Positions 31,940-43,622 of a DNA stretch of 64,000 bases are shown one piece after another (position 1 is the stretch's first letter; each line of letters opens with the position of its first letter). This DNA is from Aspidiotus rigidus (Eukaryota; Arthropoda; Insecta; Hemiptera; Diaspididae). A program made the position numbers and the translations under genes. Under the pieces are notes generated by a model that saw only the letters and a program-made list of their open reading frames with translations, searched no databases and was not told the DNA's origin. Location: assembly GCA_035079385.1 (NCBI GenBank), contig JAVHKY010000046.1, forward strand, positions 1,922,001 through 1,986,000, in the 5' to 3' direction.

Positions 31940-34165
31940 CCGTGCAAGAATGTTTTTGTTAGAGCGCACCACTAGTCAATCGGAGGGCGGATTACAACAT
32001 AGCGCTTATGAGGAATTAAGTGTTCCTCGCAAGTTCCTCAAAAACTAAGGCCTCAAATGAAAATTTTGTAAGAGATAAAATTAGAGAGCGTGAAATTTTC
32101 CATTATATCCAGTTTATTCTAATGGATAAATTGTAGAATAACAACCTTTTTGAAAGAAAAACATATTTTTTATCCAAACTTCATCACTATCCTGTTTTAA
32201 CCTGTTGAATGTTATCATTATATTATCATATTATTTTTACGTTTCAAACGTGGTTTCAATCTTTTAATTTCATAGACCAAAATTGTGATGTTTATCTTCT
32301 TTTATTGTAATAAATAATAGTACCTATAATAAATAATAATAATGGTGAAGCATTGTTTCGTGACAAATTGCAAGACGGGCTATGCCTCGACTAAAAAGTC
32401 TCAGGCGAATAAAATTAGTTTATTGGGGAACAAAGAATCATTATTAAATTAAAATTAAGCTTTGTTAGACCAATTATGTTCGGGTTAGGATTTGTAATCA
32501 TTGTAACTGTCGTGTTTATAGGACTCAATTACTCTTGAGCAATGGAGACGAGCCATTCCAAGGTTGGATCGTGTTCTCGGAGTAGGTCTGCCGTACAAAG
32601 TAGAATGGACGTATCTGCATACTCACAATCTGCAGAAAAGAGATCCTTCAAGGCTTCAACACTAGGAAAAATACCCTTTTTTGCTGATCGTCAATATGCA
32701 GATACGTCCATTCTATTTTGTATGGCAGAGGTGATTTTGTATGCGAAATACATTTTGATCCTCGCTACGTCGAAAGGTTCTTTGATGCAGAAGAAAAGTT
32801 ACCAAGAGAAATACCATTATTAAAGCGTGGGGCAGTGCCTACAATATTTCCTGCATCACAAATTCAATCCTCACCCCAAATTAGCAAACATTTTCTATTG
32901 TTTTATAGTCCTCCCTTCTTTTATGAAGAAAAAAGTTGATACGTTAGCAAGCCCTGACGTTGGCAGTAATTCCCTGCGTAACATCATTACAAAATCAATC
33001 TCTTTACAGTAGGCTACCAACTGACAAAAAAAAAAAAAAAAAAAAAGGAACCTGTAAAACGCTACAGTTCAGAGCAGAGTTATTTTTCCCACACCCTTTG
33101 AAGAAGGGGAAGTAGGGATTTAGAAATTCCATAGTACGTCGTTTTTTACAATTCTGCTAGGTTTCATCTTCATACCAGTTTCCAGATAAATTATATTCTC
33201 ATTACTAAAATGAAGATAAATAAAACGAATAGGATAAATTTGTAGGTTTAAAGTTAGTTTTACTTTTCACCAAAGACTTATGTTCACCAAAAAGTTTGTC
33301 AAATTATGTATTTCTGCTCATGAACTGTACTTTCTAGTCAATTCAACAACTTAATGTAAATTGTACTTCCGAACTTGCTTATTATAAGATAAATATTTGT
33401 AATTTATTTGAAAAGTCGATACAAGTGATAGTGTTTCTTCTTTTCTTTCCCTTAAATTGATTTTCTGATCTGTTATCAACTCATAATTACTGAAGTCCAG
33501 CTGCCCATATTCCTTTTTAGATAAAAAGGGTACGGATAATTCCTAGATTATTACTTTCACAAACAAACAAAAAAAACTTTTCTCCTCAAAAATGAAAGAA
33601 GAAACGAAAATACGTTCATCATAAAATAAAATGACTGACCAAAAAAAAGTGTGTTTATTTCAAAATACTTACAAAACTTTCAAGCAAGTCTGAGGAATGG
33701 ATGGGTTCTCTTTTTTTGCAGTACCTAATTGAAGAAGAAGAAAGTATTTTCCTATTATTTTCCTCTGAAAAGAGTCCCATCTGGGCAGCATTTAGAAAAA
33801 AGACATCTTGCGTAACAGTATGAAAATGTGTTTATAAATCACCATCCTCATTCCGGAAAATTTAAAAAAAAGACAATAATTATAATATTATGATTGGAGT
33901 TCATACTTGTACATTGTAATTAAAAAAATACTAGAATCCGTCACTTGTATGTTTTAGCTTCAAATTCCAAAACATTCATGTCACTCGATGGAAAATTCCA
34001 TATTCTTTAATTTTACCTTTCTTACATTTTTCATTCAAAGCCTTAGTTTTTGAGAAAATGGCGAGAAACACTTCACCACCCATAAGCGTAATGATAAAAT
34101 CCGCCCTCCGATTGACTCCAGCGCACTCACTAGTAACTACGCCAACTTTGCACGGCAGTACACGA
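31940..34165. mobile_element. THAP-domain DNA element with long inverted ends
   Basis: Blocks 31960-32110 and 34000-34150 are diverged inverted copies (agtcaatcggagggcgga / tccgccctccgattgact). Inside, plus-strand pieces spell a THAP zinc finger: MVKHCFVTNCKTGYASTKK (32342), ITLEQWRRAIPRLDRVLG (about 32525) and FVCEIHFDPRYVERF, ending LLKRGAVPTIF (about 32740-32850). THAP fingers are the DNA-binding domain of P-element transposases. No catalytic region is visible, so this may be a non-autonomous derivative or a captured THAP exon set. Outer borders are approximate. Confidence 0.6.
32588..32731. repeat. hairpin insertion inside the THAP reading frame
   Basis: tgccgtacaaagtagaatgg...atctgcata is mirrored by tatgcagat...ccattctattttgtatggca. 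It lies exactly between the two halves of the THAP domain. Confidence 0.7.
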
Positions 34166-35040
34166 GGCGATTATTCACGGCGTATCAAAACGCATGGCGG
34201 ATACTCGGAGTAAGAGTGATGCCTCGAGACTTTCATTTTCAATTCTTGGACATGGAAATATTTTCAACTGTTGGTCTTAGAATTATTTCAACTGTTGGAC
34301 TTGTAAAATTTTTCATTTTCAATAATATTTTCAACTGTTGGACTTGGAATTATTTTTCAATTCTTGGACTTTGAAATATTTTTATTTTCAATTGTTGGAC
34401 TTGGTATTATTTCAACTGTTGGACGTGTACAATTTTTCATTTTCAATTGTTGGACTTGGAAATATTTTCAACTTGTGGACTTGTAATTATTTTTGAATTG
34501 TGGGACTTTGAAATATTTTCATACTTCTTGAACTTGTAAAATTTTCAACTGTGGGAGACAATCAGAAATGAAAAATTTTACAAGTCCAAGTAGTATGAAA
34601 ATATTTCAAAGTTCCACGATTTAAAAATAATTCCAAGTCCAACACTTGGATATATTTCAAAGTCCAATATATATTTCCAAGTCCAAGAATTGAAAATGAA
34701 AAATTTTACAAGTCCAAGAAGTATGAAAATAATTCCAAGTCCAACAGTTGAAAATATTATTGAAAATGAAAAATTTTTCAAGTCCAACAGTTGAAATAAT
34801 TTCAAGTCCAACACTTGAAAATATTTCCAAGTCCAACAGATGAAAATATTTCCAAGTCCAACAGTTGAAAATATTTCCAAGTCCAAGAATTGAAAATGAA
34901 AAATTTTACAAGTCCAAGAAGTACGAAAATATTTTCAAAGTCCCGCGGCATCACTCTTACTCCAAGTATCCACCACGCGTTCGGAGAATTATGAATGATT
35001 GTAAACAAAATCGATACGCGGTGAATAATCGCGTACACGG
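34150..35040. repeat. palindromic minisatellite
   Basis: Left half 34229-34555 has units like caactgttggacttggaaat; right half 34570-34945 has the inverse units (atttccaagtccaacagttg). Outer unique arms also mirror each other (actcggagtaagagtgatgc / gcatcactcttactccaag). Units are 27-36 bp and variable. The whole can fold into one long imperfect hairpin. Confidence 0.8.
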
Positions 35041-35108
35041 CTACACACGTTATCGAAAATCTTCGACTACATAGGCGGCGTAACCTACACTAGGTAGCGC
35101 TAGTTACA

Positions 35109-35339
35109 AAGGTGATCATGGATTTTTTTCTTATGGACCAAATACATGCGTTAGTTCAAACGCATTTTCTGAAGTTATTTGACTTTTAATCAAGAAAAGT
35201 GTGAGAATCAAAGTTGTAGAGAATCCTGAAACGAACATTTTTTGTGGTAAACAATTTTTTCTAAAGTTCATACTTGAATTGGAAAACAGGATTGAAATAC
35301 TGTTTGGAGATATGCAAATTGAACCATGATCACCTTTGT
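35109..35339. mobile_element. MITE with TA flanks
   Basis: caaaggtgatcatgg and ccatgatcacctttg are inverted ends, each flanked by TA, suggesting a Tc1/mariner-type element of about 230 bp. Confidence 0.6.
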
Positions 35340-35342
35340 ACG

Positions 35343-36173
35343 CAGGGCTACCAATATTGCAAACTCCAGGTTACGAACCAATGTGCAGTCTACCGGACAA
35401 AATTGCAATGTTCCTCAGCTGCAAGCTTTGACTCTCGGAGTTTGACTGTTAGCCTTTGTTAGCAGCTGTTAGCGTCGATTTCTGCTAGCAACTTTAAAAA
35501 ACACTTAATTGGCCACTAATTTAGAAAAAAGCTTTTATCATAATAAGAAAAACCTAATATCCTCGTTTTTCTTCAACATTTGCTTTCGCTGTGCATCCGC
35601 ATTCCTTTGTAATTAATTAAATATTTTTCCAATCCGCTTGAAGTTTGTATTCGCCGTTGCATCTGCATTTACCTTAACGCTGCGAAATTAGCTTTGTAGA
35701 TGAACTTACTCTCCTACTAGAGACTGATGGAAAGCTTTTGTTTCCTTTATGTCCATTAGGTGAAGAAAAGTAACCAGTCGCCGACTCGCCGTCAAGCGTT
35801 ATGCTGTAATAAAAACGTTTTCCCGGAACTTTGTACAATAATTTTATTGTACATTAATTAATGAGTACAAAATTGTTATCCACTTTATTTTTTAATAGTT
35901 AGCACGCTTCCACTTGCGCTCTCTGTATAGTAAAAAACATAACTTCAAGTCTACCTAAAAATTAACTACGTCCTCTCTATAATCGTTCCCGATCCACAGC
36001 CTCAAATGGAACGAATCTCCCCCCTTTTTTAACACGCATAGCCGTCTGCAAAAAGGTTATAGTTCCTCGACATGCGCAGAGATGGCACTACAAGCAAAAT
36101 TCCGCTGATACATTGAGTCTTATAAGGCGTGAACACATTGGCTTTGTTTACATAAAAGTGTGGGTGGAGCGGG
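35343..36173. other. spacer before the purine-repeat gene
   Basis: No gene or repeat recognised. The promoter of the 36.2-kb frame, if it has one, would be here. Confidence 0.4.
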
Positions 36174-36766
36174 ATGCGGAGAATATCAACTTGGGGGCGA
36201 ATCTGGTCTGATCAGGAGAAATATCAGTATTTAACAGAATGGAAGGTAAAGGTGGATCCAGTTAGAGCCATCTGGAAGACTCTTCCACAAGAAATGAGGG
36301 ATTACATGGGTTGTAAACCGTCAACTAGGAAGCAATTTCTAAAAATCATCGACAAATACAATGAAGAAGTATCAGTCAACCAACCAACTTATCCAATTGA
36401 GAAGAAGAAATTTTTCAATAAATTAACAGGAGTTGAAAAAGCAGTTCTGCTAACTCAGGCTGATTCAGATAGGTCTACCAAAGGGAAGAGAAGAAGAAGA
36501 AGAAGAAGAAGAAGAAGAAGAAGAAGAGGAAGAGGAAGAGGAAGAGGAAGAGGAAGAGGAAGAGGAAGAGGAAGAGGAAGAGGAAGAGGAAGAGGAAGAG
36601 GAAGAGGAAGAGGAAGAGGAAGAGGAAGAGGAAGAGGAAGAGGAAGAGGAAGAGGAAGAGGAAGAGGAAGAGGAAGAGGAAGAGGAAGAGGAAGAGGAAG
36701 AGGAAGAAGAAGAAGAAGAAGAAGAAGAAGAAGAAGAAGAAGAAGAAGAAGAAGAAGAAGAAGAAG

Positions 36767-36797
<31 letters not shown>

Positions 36798-37224
36798 GCT
36801 TCCAAATGATGGTAAGTCCTATTATAATGTTGATAAATCTGAGGAATTAAATTTAGCTATATATGTAGAAAAATGCCCCAGTAAAAGAAAAGATCCTGAT
36901 ATCTTTGCTTCCCCTCTAGCACATTCTGATATTCCTACATCTATACTAGATGAAAATGAGACTAATACTGAAGTAGTCAATGAATACATCAGAGGCAAAG
37001 ATCAACAGTTATTGGTTGAAACAGTAGAGAGAAATGTTAATTATATGTTGAAAGACAATGAAGTTGATGACGCAAAGAAACTGTTATGGAATGGTTTATT
37101 ACTTTGTGGAGATTCGGCAATGGTAGCCTTGGCTGAGTCAATGACCACATTTCAATTTCTTGAGCAAGGGGCAAAATTGTGGTTAAGCAAGAACTTATCT
37201 CCAAAAGACTTAGCTCTAGCTTAG
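36174..37224 (+). pseudogene. unknown protein with giant AAG/GAG tract, frame change
   Basis: Two protein-like stretches flank a purine repeat. The first (36174 to about 36480) starts MRRISTWGRIWSDQEKYQYL and has EMRDYMGCKPSTRKQFLKI. The second (about 36798-37224) includes NYMLKDNEVDDAKKLLWNG and GDSAMVALAESMTTFQF and ends in TAG. The second frame reads the repeat as about 100 Glu, while the first frame enters it as Arg then Arg-Gly. The stretches are therefore one base out of phase, with a stop in the second frame at 36451. Either an indel in or near the repeat broke the gene, or this is an assembly or length error in the repeat. I do not recognise the family. Both parts have normal mixed composition, so this was a real protein. 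Confidence 0.5.
36486..36797 (+). repeat. (AAG/GAG)n purine microsatellite
   Basis: About 312 bp, pure purine on the plus strand. Flanking (AAG)n blocks surround a central GAAGAG-type hexamer block. All three plus frames and a minus poly-Leu frame are open through it. Confidence 0.97.
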
Positions 37225-37271
37225 AGTTTCACTAATGTAATGGACCATCTTTTTTCGTAACCCCACTTTAA

Positions 37272-37572
37272 TACAGTCTTATCCCAGTTTACCTTTTGTG
37301 TTCAAAACAAAAAGTAACTCCATAAGAAATACACAGGACGTTCCGATCATTTGTTGATATTTGAAAACAAAAGATAAATAAAGAATTACAGATACATTCA
37401 TGAATACTTCAGAACTTCCAGATTCTAAATATGAACTTTTCTTTTCCTATTTTTTTCTTACATTCAAATAAGAATGTGTGATCGAAACGTTCCCATGCAT
37501 TTCTTATGAGAATCAATATGTTTTGAACAAATACGAAAGTTTGTTTTGAACAAATACGGTAAACTAGGGAAA
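37272..37572. mobile_element. MITE-like palindrome, ccataagaaata family
   Basis: tcccagtttacc...gttcaaaac...taagaaatacacagg is mirrored by catgcatttcttatgag...gttttgaac...ggtaaactaggga. A diverged relative lies at 38985-39250. Confidence 0.65.
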
Positions 37573-38252
37573 AAGGTGCTTCACAAATATGGGTGGGGTT
37601 GTTCATGTTTTCAGAACGTGCCGACGTCACGCCAACATGCAAAATATGGTCCATAATAAACGTTGATATTGTAAACAATGATGAATTAAAAGTCGTATTC
37701 TGATATAGCTGAAGTATTTATTAAAGCTAAGAATATTCAAATGCTGGTTTGCCTTAGTTGGAGTCCTCCGCACGCTATACATGTTTGCACACTCGTTTTA
37801 CATTGCAGTATATGGACAAAGCTCAGTCCATAAGAGGTATATAGTCAGAGATGAAAGGCGATGTCGCAAACTGACGCGTACACTCACTGGCGGCTCGTGT
37901 TATCAGGTGCATAAAACAAAAGGTAATTGAAAAAAGCAAAGACTACCATTGAATTCAGCGTGAAAAATACTTTCAGGATCATCTCTGTACTATCATCACA
38001 TCATGTTACTCTATTTAAAATTTTTTAAATATTGTCTGTAATGTCATTTCTCCTAATCCTGTATATAGCATGTTCGTCAATCATTAGTTTGCACGGCAGA
38101 ATAGTCCAAGTATAAGTCCAAGTCAAACCGGGCAGCCACCGGCACGCTGCAATCAGCAACTGTCAATTACATTTGCAAACACATTAGTACACGCATACTA
38201 ACTCATGGTGAAGACTGTGTCGCATATATGCCCTATAAATACGAGTGAGGAC

Positions 38253-38557
38253 CAGGGATGCGCAGCTAAAGCCGTTATTGGCTTAAGTTTAAGCTTAAGT
38301 TCTTGTTTTGACCATTTCTAAGAAAGCTAATAGACAGTCAATGATTTTTGAGACATCAGTTTTTCAGCCAATAGCCAGTCATTAGAAATTATTGATTTGT
38401 TGCAGGTAAAATTAAGCTATTATAATTAAGTTTAAGTCTTAAGCCATTATTTTGACCCATTTTGAAAAAGCTAAAATCCAGCTAATGAATTTATTGGGAT
38501 TAGCTGTCAGCCAAAATTATGAAGTTTAAGTCAATGCTGATTGGCTGCGCATCCTTG
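38253..38557. mobile_element. hAT-type MITE with 8-bp duplication
   Basis: cagggatgcgcagc (38253) is mirrored by gctgcgcatccttg (to 38557). An exact duplication GTGAGGAC flanks it (38245-38252, 38558-38565). The interior is rich in taagcta words. Confidence 0.9.
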
Positions 38558-38984
38558 GTGAGGACATGGACCGCCATATTATTTAGTCATTACGTCATCA
38601 TATTCTAATGACTGATGACAGTTAATCATGATTTGAAAATAATACGAGAATATACAAGTCTAAGTGCCAAAGCAAAATGCAAGACTCAACACTATTGAGA
38701 AATACAAAATAGCTTAACTAATCGCACAAATTCCTAATCTGAATAGGGAGCTATGGAGATAAATGATGACGTAACGACTAAATATTGCGGACCATATCCT
38801 CACTCATATTTATAGAACTACACTATAGTACACTTATATATGAGTTCAAGATATAGAGAAAACAATTTTTTTGATGACTTATTAACTAATTCTAGAACCA
38901 ATGTGGAATAGACTAAATCGCCGCGACGTCATTCACGGACATTCACTGATAACAAGGCGATGTTTGCTCCGCAATGACTTACCC

Positions 38985-39243
38985 CAACTTACGCGTAAGT
39001 TCAAAACAAAAAAAATGCTCCAAAAGAAATACACGGAAACGTTTTGATCTTACGTTCAGATTTGAAAACAAGAAATAAGTTAAGAACCGCAGGTACATTT
39101 TCAAAGACATGAGAACTTCCTGATTCTAAATATAAACACGTAATTGCTTACTTATTTCCAATTTTTTAATTTGAGCCTATGATCGAAATGATCCCTGTGT
39201 ATTCTTATGGGAATCGATTTCCTACTTTGAACTGATACAGTAT
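38985..39243. mobile_element. diverged relative of the 37.3-kb MITE
   Basis: Shares gttcaaaacaaaa, agaaatacac, aaaacaagaaataa and gaacttcctgattctaaata with the copy at 37272-37572. Confidence 0.55.
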
Positions 39244-39645
39244 ACCAAAGTCGTATAGAACACCAAGTTGAGTAACTCGCGCAGTTTCATGTTGTTGCCA
39301 CGGAACATGAATGTTGAGCGCTGGCGTAGCATTGCTCACGAGTTTTTTGGAAATAGCTGGCTGACAATGGAGAAAACGTATTTTTCAAATTTTAATTTCT
39401 AAAATTCTAATGAACCGTTTATATTCATGTATGGCTTAAAAAAAAGCTAGAAGCCTCGTCTTTAATATTCAAAAGAAAAAATAGGTAGGTGTCGATCGAT
39501 TTTTGGAGATAACACGCAGTTTCTAAACATACTTTTTGTGTATTTCTCCCATAAGAGCATAAGCAATGCGACGCTGCGCGTCGTTACATTTTTTTGTATT
39601 CATTGCGTATATAGGAAGATGCACAACTTGTTACGTTAGTAATAT
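39244..39645. repeat. left arm of a long inverted duplication
   Basis: 402 bp inverted relative to 43100-43519 with few differences, mainly an 18-bp indel near tgcgcgtcgttac. Contains tgttgccacggaacatgaat and gataacacgcagtttctaaa. Confidence 0.85.
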
Positions 39646-39942
39646 ATATGACTTTGCAGTATACTATCGCATTCTCTCGATTCCTGTTAACAGTAAATGT
39701 TCATGAATGACGTCACGGCGATTAAGTCTATTATCCTTTTCAGTCGATTATTTTTATTGGAGTTATAAGAATGACCATGCAAGTATCCAGCTCCTTTGAA
39801 CGAATAATGAATTTAATATAATTTTTTGAAGATTACCCCATTTACTCTACCTGTTCATTTACAAATGTACAGCGATCACTCTTTCGCCACCAATTTGATT
39901 GCAGTGCGCGGGTGGCTGTCCGGTCCGAAGTAAGTCCTTAGT

Positions 39943-40697
39943 CCAAGTCTTAGACCATATAGTACATAGACCGCTAATAATGATAAGAAGCTTGTCGGAA
40001 CATAGGAGACGTCGGCCATTTGGACCGGGCATATTGTAGGATCGCTAGCGTCGCCCATGTTAAATACCTAGAACGTACCGATAAGCGAACGGTGATGGTA
40101 ACTTGAAACTAAAGATGATTTTTTGGTTTTTCTTAAATTTCTCCAAAAATAAAGAATTTAGGCGTGTACTTGTAAGGAACAAAATTGAAGAGCGGAAAAT
40201 TTTCTTTTAAATGAAAATATTTCTGAGAGATTTTAAAAAATTCAAAAATTCCGCGCGATGCTAGCGCTGCCTGGTCCGAATCGGCAGTCGATGTAGTAAT
40301 GTACCTGGTCTCTGGTCTAAGGGTGCTATCTCGTTGTACTAAACTATGCTCGGTCCAAGTCTTGTATAATCTAAGAAGCGGAGATTTTAGTGTTACTCAT
40401 CTTTAGACCATACAACAGATAGACCGAGCATTCGGACCTGGCATATTGTAGGATCGCTAGCGTCGCCTATGTAAAATACCTAGAAAGTACTGATAAGCGA
40501 ACGGTGATTGTGACTTGAAACCAAAGGTAATTTTTCAGTTTTTCTTAAATTTCTCCAAAAATAATGAATTTAGGTGTGTACTTGAAAGGAACAAAATTGA
40601 AGAGTGGAAAATTTTCTTTCAGATGATCATATTTTTGAGAGATTTTAAAAAATTCAAAAATTTTGCGTGATGCTAGCGCTGCCCGGTCCGAATAGTA
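39943..40697. repeat. tandem duplication, ~412-bp period
   Basis: Blocks 40021-40282 and 40433-40697 are direct copies (catattgtaggatcgctagc...gatgctagcgctgcc), preceded in each case by a cttagaccata phrase. Confidence 0.75.
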
Positions 40698-40862
40698 AGG
40701 CCCGTCTCACACCTGAGCTACGCCACGCGAACTATGTAGTCCGCTCTGCACAGTAAATGGAGCGTCACAGCTACTGAGTCACAGCCCGGGATATTTCACG
40801 GTGATATATCTCGGGCTAACGTAGTTCGCGTGGCGTAGCTCAGGTGTGTGACGGCCCTAATG
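40697..40862. mobile_element. MITE with ~35-bp inverted ends
   Basis: cctgagctacgccacgcgaa near the left end is mirrored by ttcgcgtggcgtagctcagg near the right; outer ggcccgtc / gacggccc. Confidence 0.75.
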
Positions 40863-40975
40863 AATCTTTGAACGAAGAACATGATAAGAATACACTACAA
40901 GATCGCTAACTTCGATAGTTCGTTGGTTCTGCCACACGTACAAAAATCGCTGCAGTCAACCATCAGCACTTTAAC

Positions 40976-41437
40976 CACGGTATAAGATGAAGAGGTAGTG
41001 ACACGAACGTATTCTGACTGTGGTAAACGCTGTCCGTGATTTTGAAGTAGTTCTGAACATCCCGAGCGCAGCGCTCGTGATGAAAGTGATGGGTAATGTA
41101 CAGAGTCTTATGGGAACGCCGCTACTTTCAAAAATTTATTGCAGGATCAGGAATCAGCCGATGCATTTCATATTTGGCATAAAAATACCATTTAATCTAC
41201 TCTATAAAATTTTGAAAGAATCACCCTTCTAAGTAAATTCTTGGATTTTTTATAATCCTTGGAAATTTCATCAATACTAGGGTACCAACGGTAACGTCTC
41301 GGCGCAGGTGGGGTGTAGAAGGAACAGGGAAACAGCCCGAGTGTTCGCTGCAAACCTAGCGGAAGTTTGTACGTACAACTTCAAAACTGCGGACACGATT
41401 TTAGCGTTGTGTCATTACCTCTTCATCTTATACCGTG
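40976..41437. mobile_element. hAT-type MITE, copy 2
   Basis: Same family as 30801-31262, 462 bp. Exact 8-bp duplication ACTTTAAC on both sides (40968-40975, 41438-41445). Confidence 0.92.
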
Positions 41438-41688
41438 ACTTTAACACAGGCTCTTATGGAGAGTTGACACTAAAACTCATTTTCCTCCACAAATATTCAG
41501 TTTTTCAAAAAAATGAAAAGATGTGAATTTATTCTGCATAAAATTTCCTTTCATATGCGCCAAACTTCAAGCGAATCCGTGAAATTTTTTTCTCTCGTAA
41601 GAATACATTGAGTGCGACTTTGCGACATCTGGTGGGATAAACTATAGAAACGATTTCAGGGTATGAAAATTAAACACATCGTAGATGC

Positions 41689-42564
41689 ACGGCCTACTTT
41701 ATATAAGGCCGGAATGCAGAAAATGACAACAGCGCGCAGTGGATTCTTATCAGTGATGTTTTGGGGCGGTTCATGTTCATTGGTGAGGTGTAACCACGGT
41801 GTACGTCACGGTATAAGATGAAGAGGTAGTGACACGAACGTATTCTGACTGTGGTAAACGCTGTCCGTGATTTTGAAGTAGTTCTGAACATTCCGAGCGC
41901 AGCGCTCGTGATGAAAGTGATGGGTAATGTACAGAGTCTTATGGGAACGCCGCTACTTTCAAAAATTTATTGCAGGATTAGGAATCAGCCGATGCATTTC
42001 ATATTTGGCATAAAAATACCATTTAATCTACTCTATAAAATTTTGAAAGAATCATCCTTCTTAAGTAAATTCTTGGATTTTTTATAATCCTTGGAAATTT
42101 CATCAATACTAGGGTACCAACGGTAACGTCTCGGCGCAGGTGGGGTGTAGAAGGAACAGGGAAACAGCCCGAGTGTTCGCTGCAAACCTAGCGGAAGTTT
42201 GTATGTACAACTTCAAAACTGCGGACACAATTTTAGCGTTGTGTCATTACCTCTTAATCTTATACCGTGGTGTACGTGTACCGCACTTCGTCTCCTATCT
42301 GATTTTTTAATTTTCAAACGATGATAACTGCACTTGTACTGCACCAATTTTACTAAAATTGGGCTTAAAAAACAGAAAATTGTTTGCTCTTTAAGTTATA
42401 TTCTTTTCGTTTTTTCCGAAAACCGCGTTTTATTAGCGTGCGAATCAAAATACTTGAATTTTTTCGTTTTTTCCCATAAGCGTCCATGTAAACCTGTATC
42501 CACTGATTTTAGAGTGCGACGTTGTGACTTCGCTACATTCCGGCCTTATATAAAGTAGGCCGTG
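41689..42564. mobile_element. inverted-repeat element hosting a nested MITE
   Basis: Ends cacggcctactttatataag / cttatataaagtaggccgtg, flanked by the direct repeat gtagatg. hAT MITE copy 3 is inserted within, so this element is the older of the two. Confidence 0.75.
41807..42269. mobile_element. hAT-type MITE, copy 3 (nested)
   Basis: Same family as copies 1 and 2, 463 bp. Exact 8-bp duplication GTGTACGT (41799-41806, 42270-42277). Confidence 0.92.
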
Positions 42565-42613
42565 GTAGATGGCGAGTTAGCGATCTTGTGTTTCTAGGGG
42601 TTCGTAGAATACA

Positions 42614-42747
42614 CATAAGAAAATAAGGGTGACTGGACCTTGTTTACAAGTTTGATGAGCGGCGCGGGTGTACGGTGCGTTTCACTTCTCCGCGCGTTCA
42701 CCCGCGTTGCCATTCATTGAGGTCCAGTCCCCCTTATTTTCTTATCA
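42614..42747. mobile_element. short MITE, 25-bp ends
   Basis: ataagaaaataagggtgact and its mirror cccccttattttcttat enclose a GC-rich centre. Confidence 0.7.
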
Positions 42748-42830
42748 TGTCTTCCCTTCAAGAACGCGTTTATATGGCCGATGCTCGGTCTATCTGTTGT
42801 ATGGTCTAAGTCAAAGTCATATATATTACC

Positions 42831-43093
42831 ATTGACTATATATTACTTCGTAACCCAGACGTACAGTCCTATTGTTATGAACGGTGTCGTTTTGCTGGAA
42901 ACGACAACGTGAGTGCGCTGCGTGTTAACCAGTAGAGTAAAAGAGAAAAAACATCGCTGAACATCGGTCCCTCTCTGTTACACCTACGTCTTGACATCTG
43001 GCGCGATCTGTTATTCGTATCCAACGTAATCCAAGAAAACGACACCGTTTATAACAATAGGACTGTACGTCTGGGTTACGAAGTAATATATAG
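42831..43093. mobile_element. MITE with ~58-bp inverted ends
   Basis: tatattacttcgtaacccag...cctattgtta is mirrored by taacaatagg...ctgggttacgaagtaatata. Confidence 0.85.
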
Positions 43094-43099
43094 TCAATG

Positions 43100-43519
43100 A
43101 TATTACTAACGTAACAAGTTGTGCATCTTCCTATATACGCAATGAATACAAAAAAATGTAACGAAATTTATCACTATACGCGCGCAGCGTCGCATTGCTT
43201 ATGCTCTTATAGGAGAAATACACGTAAAAAGTATGTTTAGAAACTGCGTGTTATCTCCAAAAATCGATCGACACCTACCTATTTTTTCTTTTGAATATTA
43301 AAGACGAGGCTTCCAGCTTTTTTTTAAGCCATACATGAATATAAACGGTTCATTAGAATTTTGGAAATTAAAATTTGAAAAATATGTTTTCTCCATTGTC
43401 AGCCAGCTATTTCCAAAAAACTCGTGAGCAATGCTACGCCAGCGCTCAACATTCATGTTCCGTGGCAACAACATGAAACTGCGCGAGTTACTCAACTTGG
43501 TGTTCTATACGACTTTGGT
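43100..43519. repeat. right arm of the long inverted duplication, upstream of MRPS27
   Basis: Inverse of 39244-39645. It ends about 104 bp before the MRPS27 start codon, so it may overlap the promoter or 5' UTR. Confidence 0.85.
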
Positions 43520-43622
43520 CTAAGTACTCATCTAATCTTTGTAATCTACTTCCAGCTCACTTTTTCTTGTTTTCCACTCTATTCAATCGGATTCCTTGCA
43601 ATATTCCTGAAATCGATTTGAA

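Noticed and set aside
34229..34945. CRISPR-like regularly spaced repeats
   Set aside because: Units vary in length and sequence, have no unique spacers, invert at the centre, and the genome is eukaryotic.
36455..36805. Minus-strand poly-Leu/Pro frame of 116 codons
   Set aside because: It is the complement of the purine microsatellite, open only because of repeat composition.
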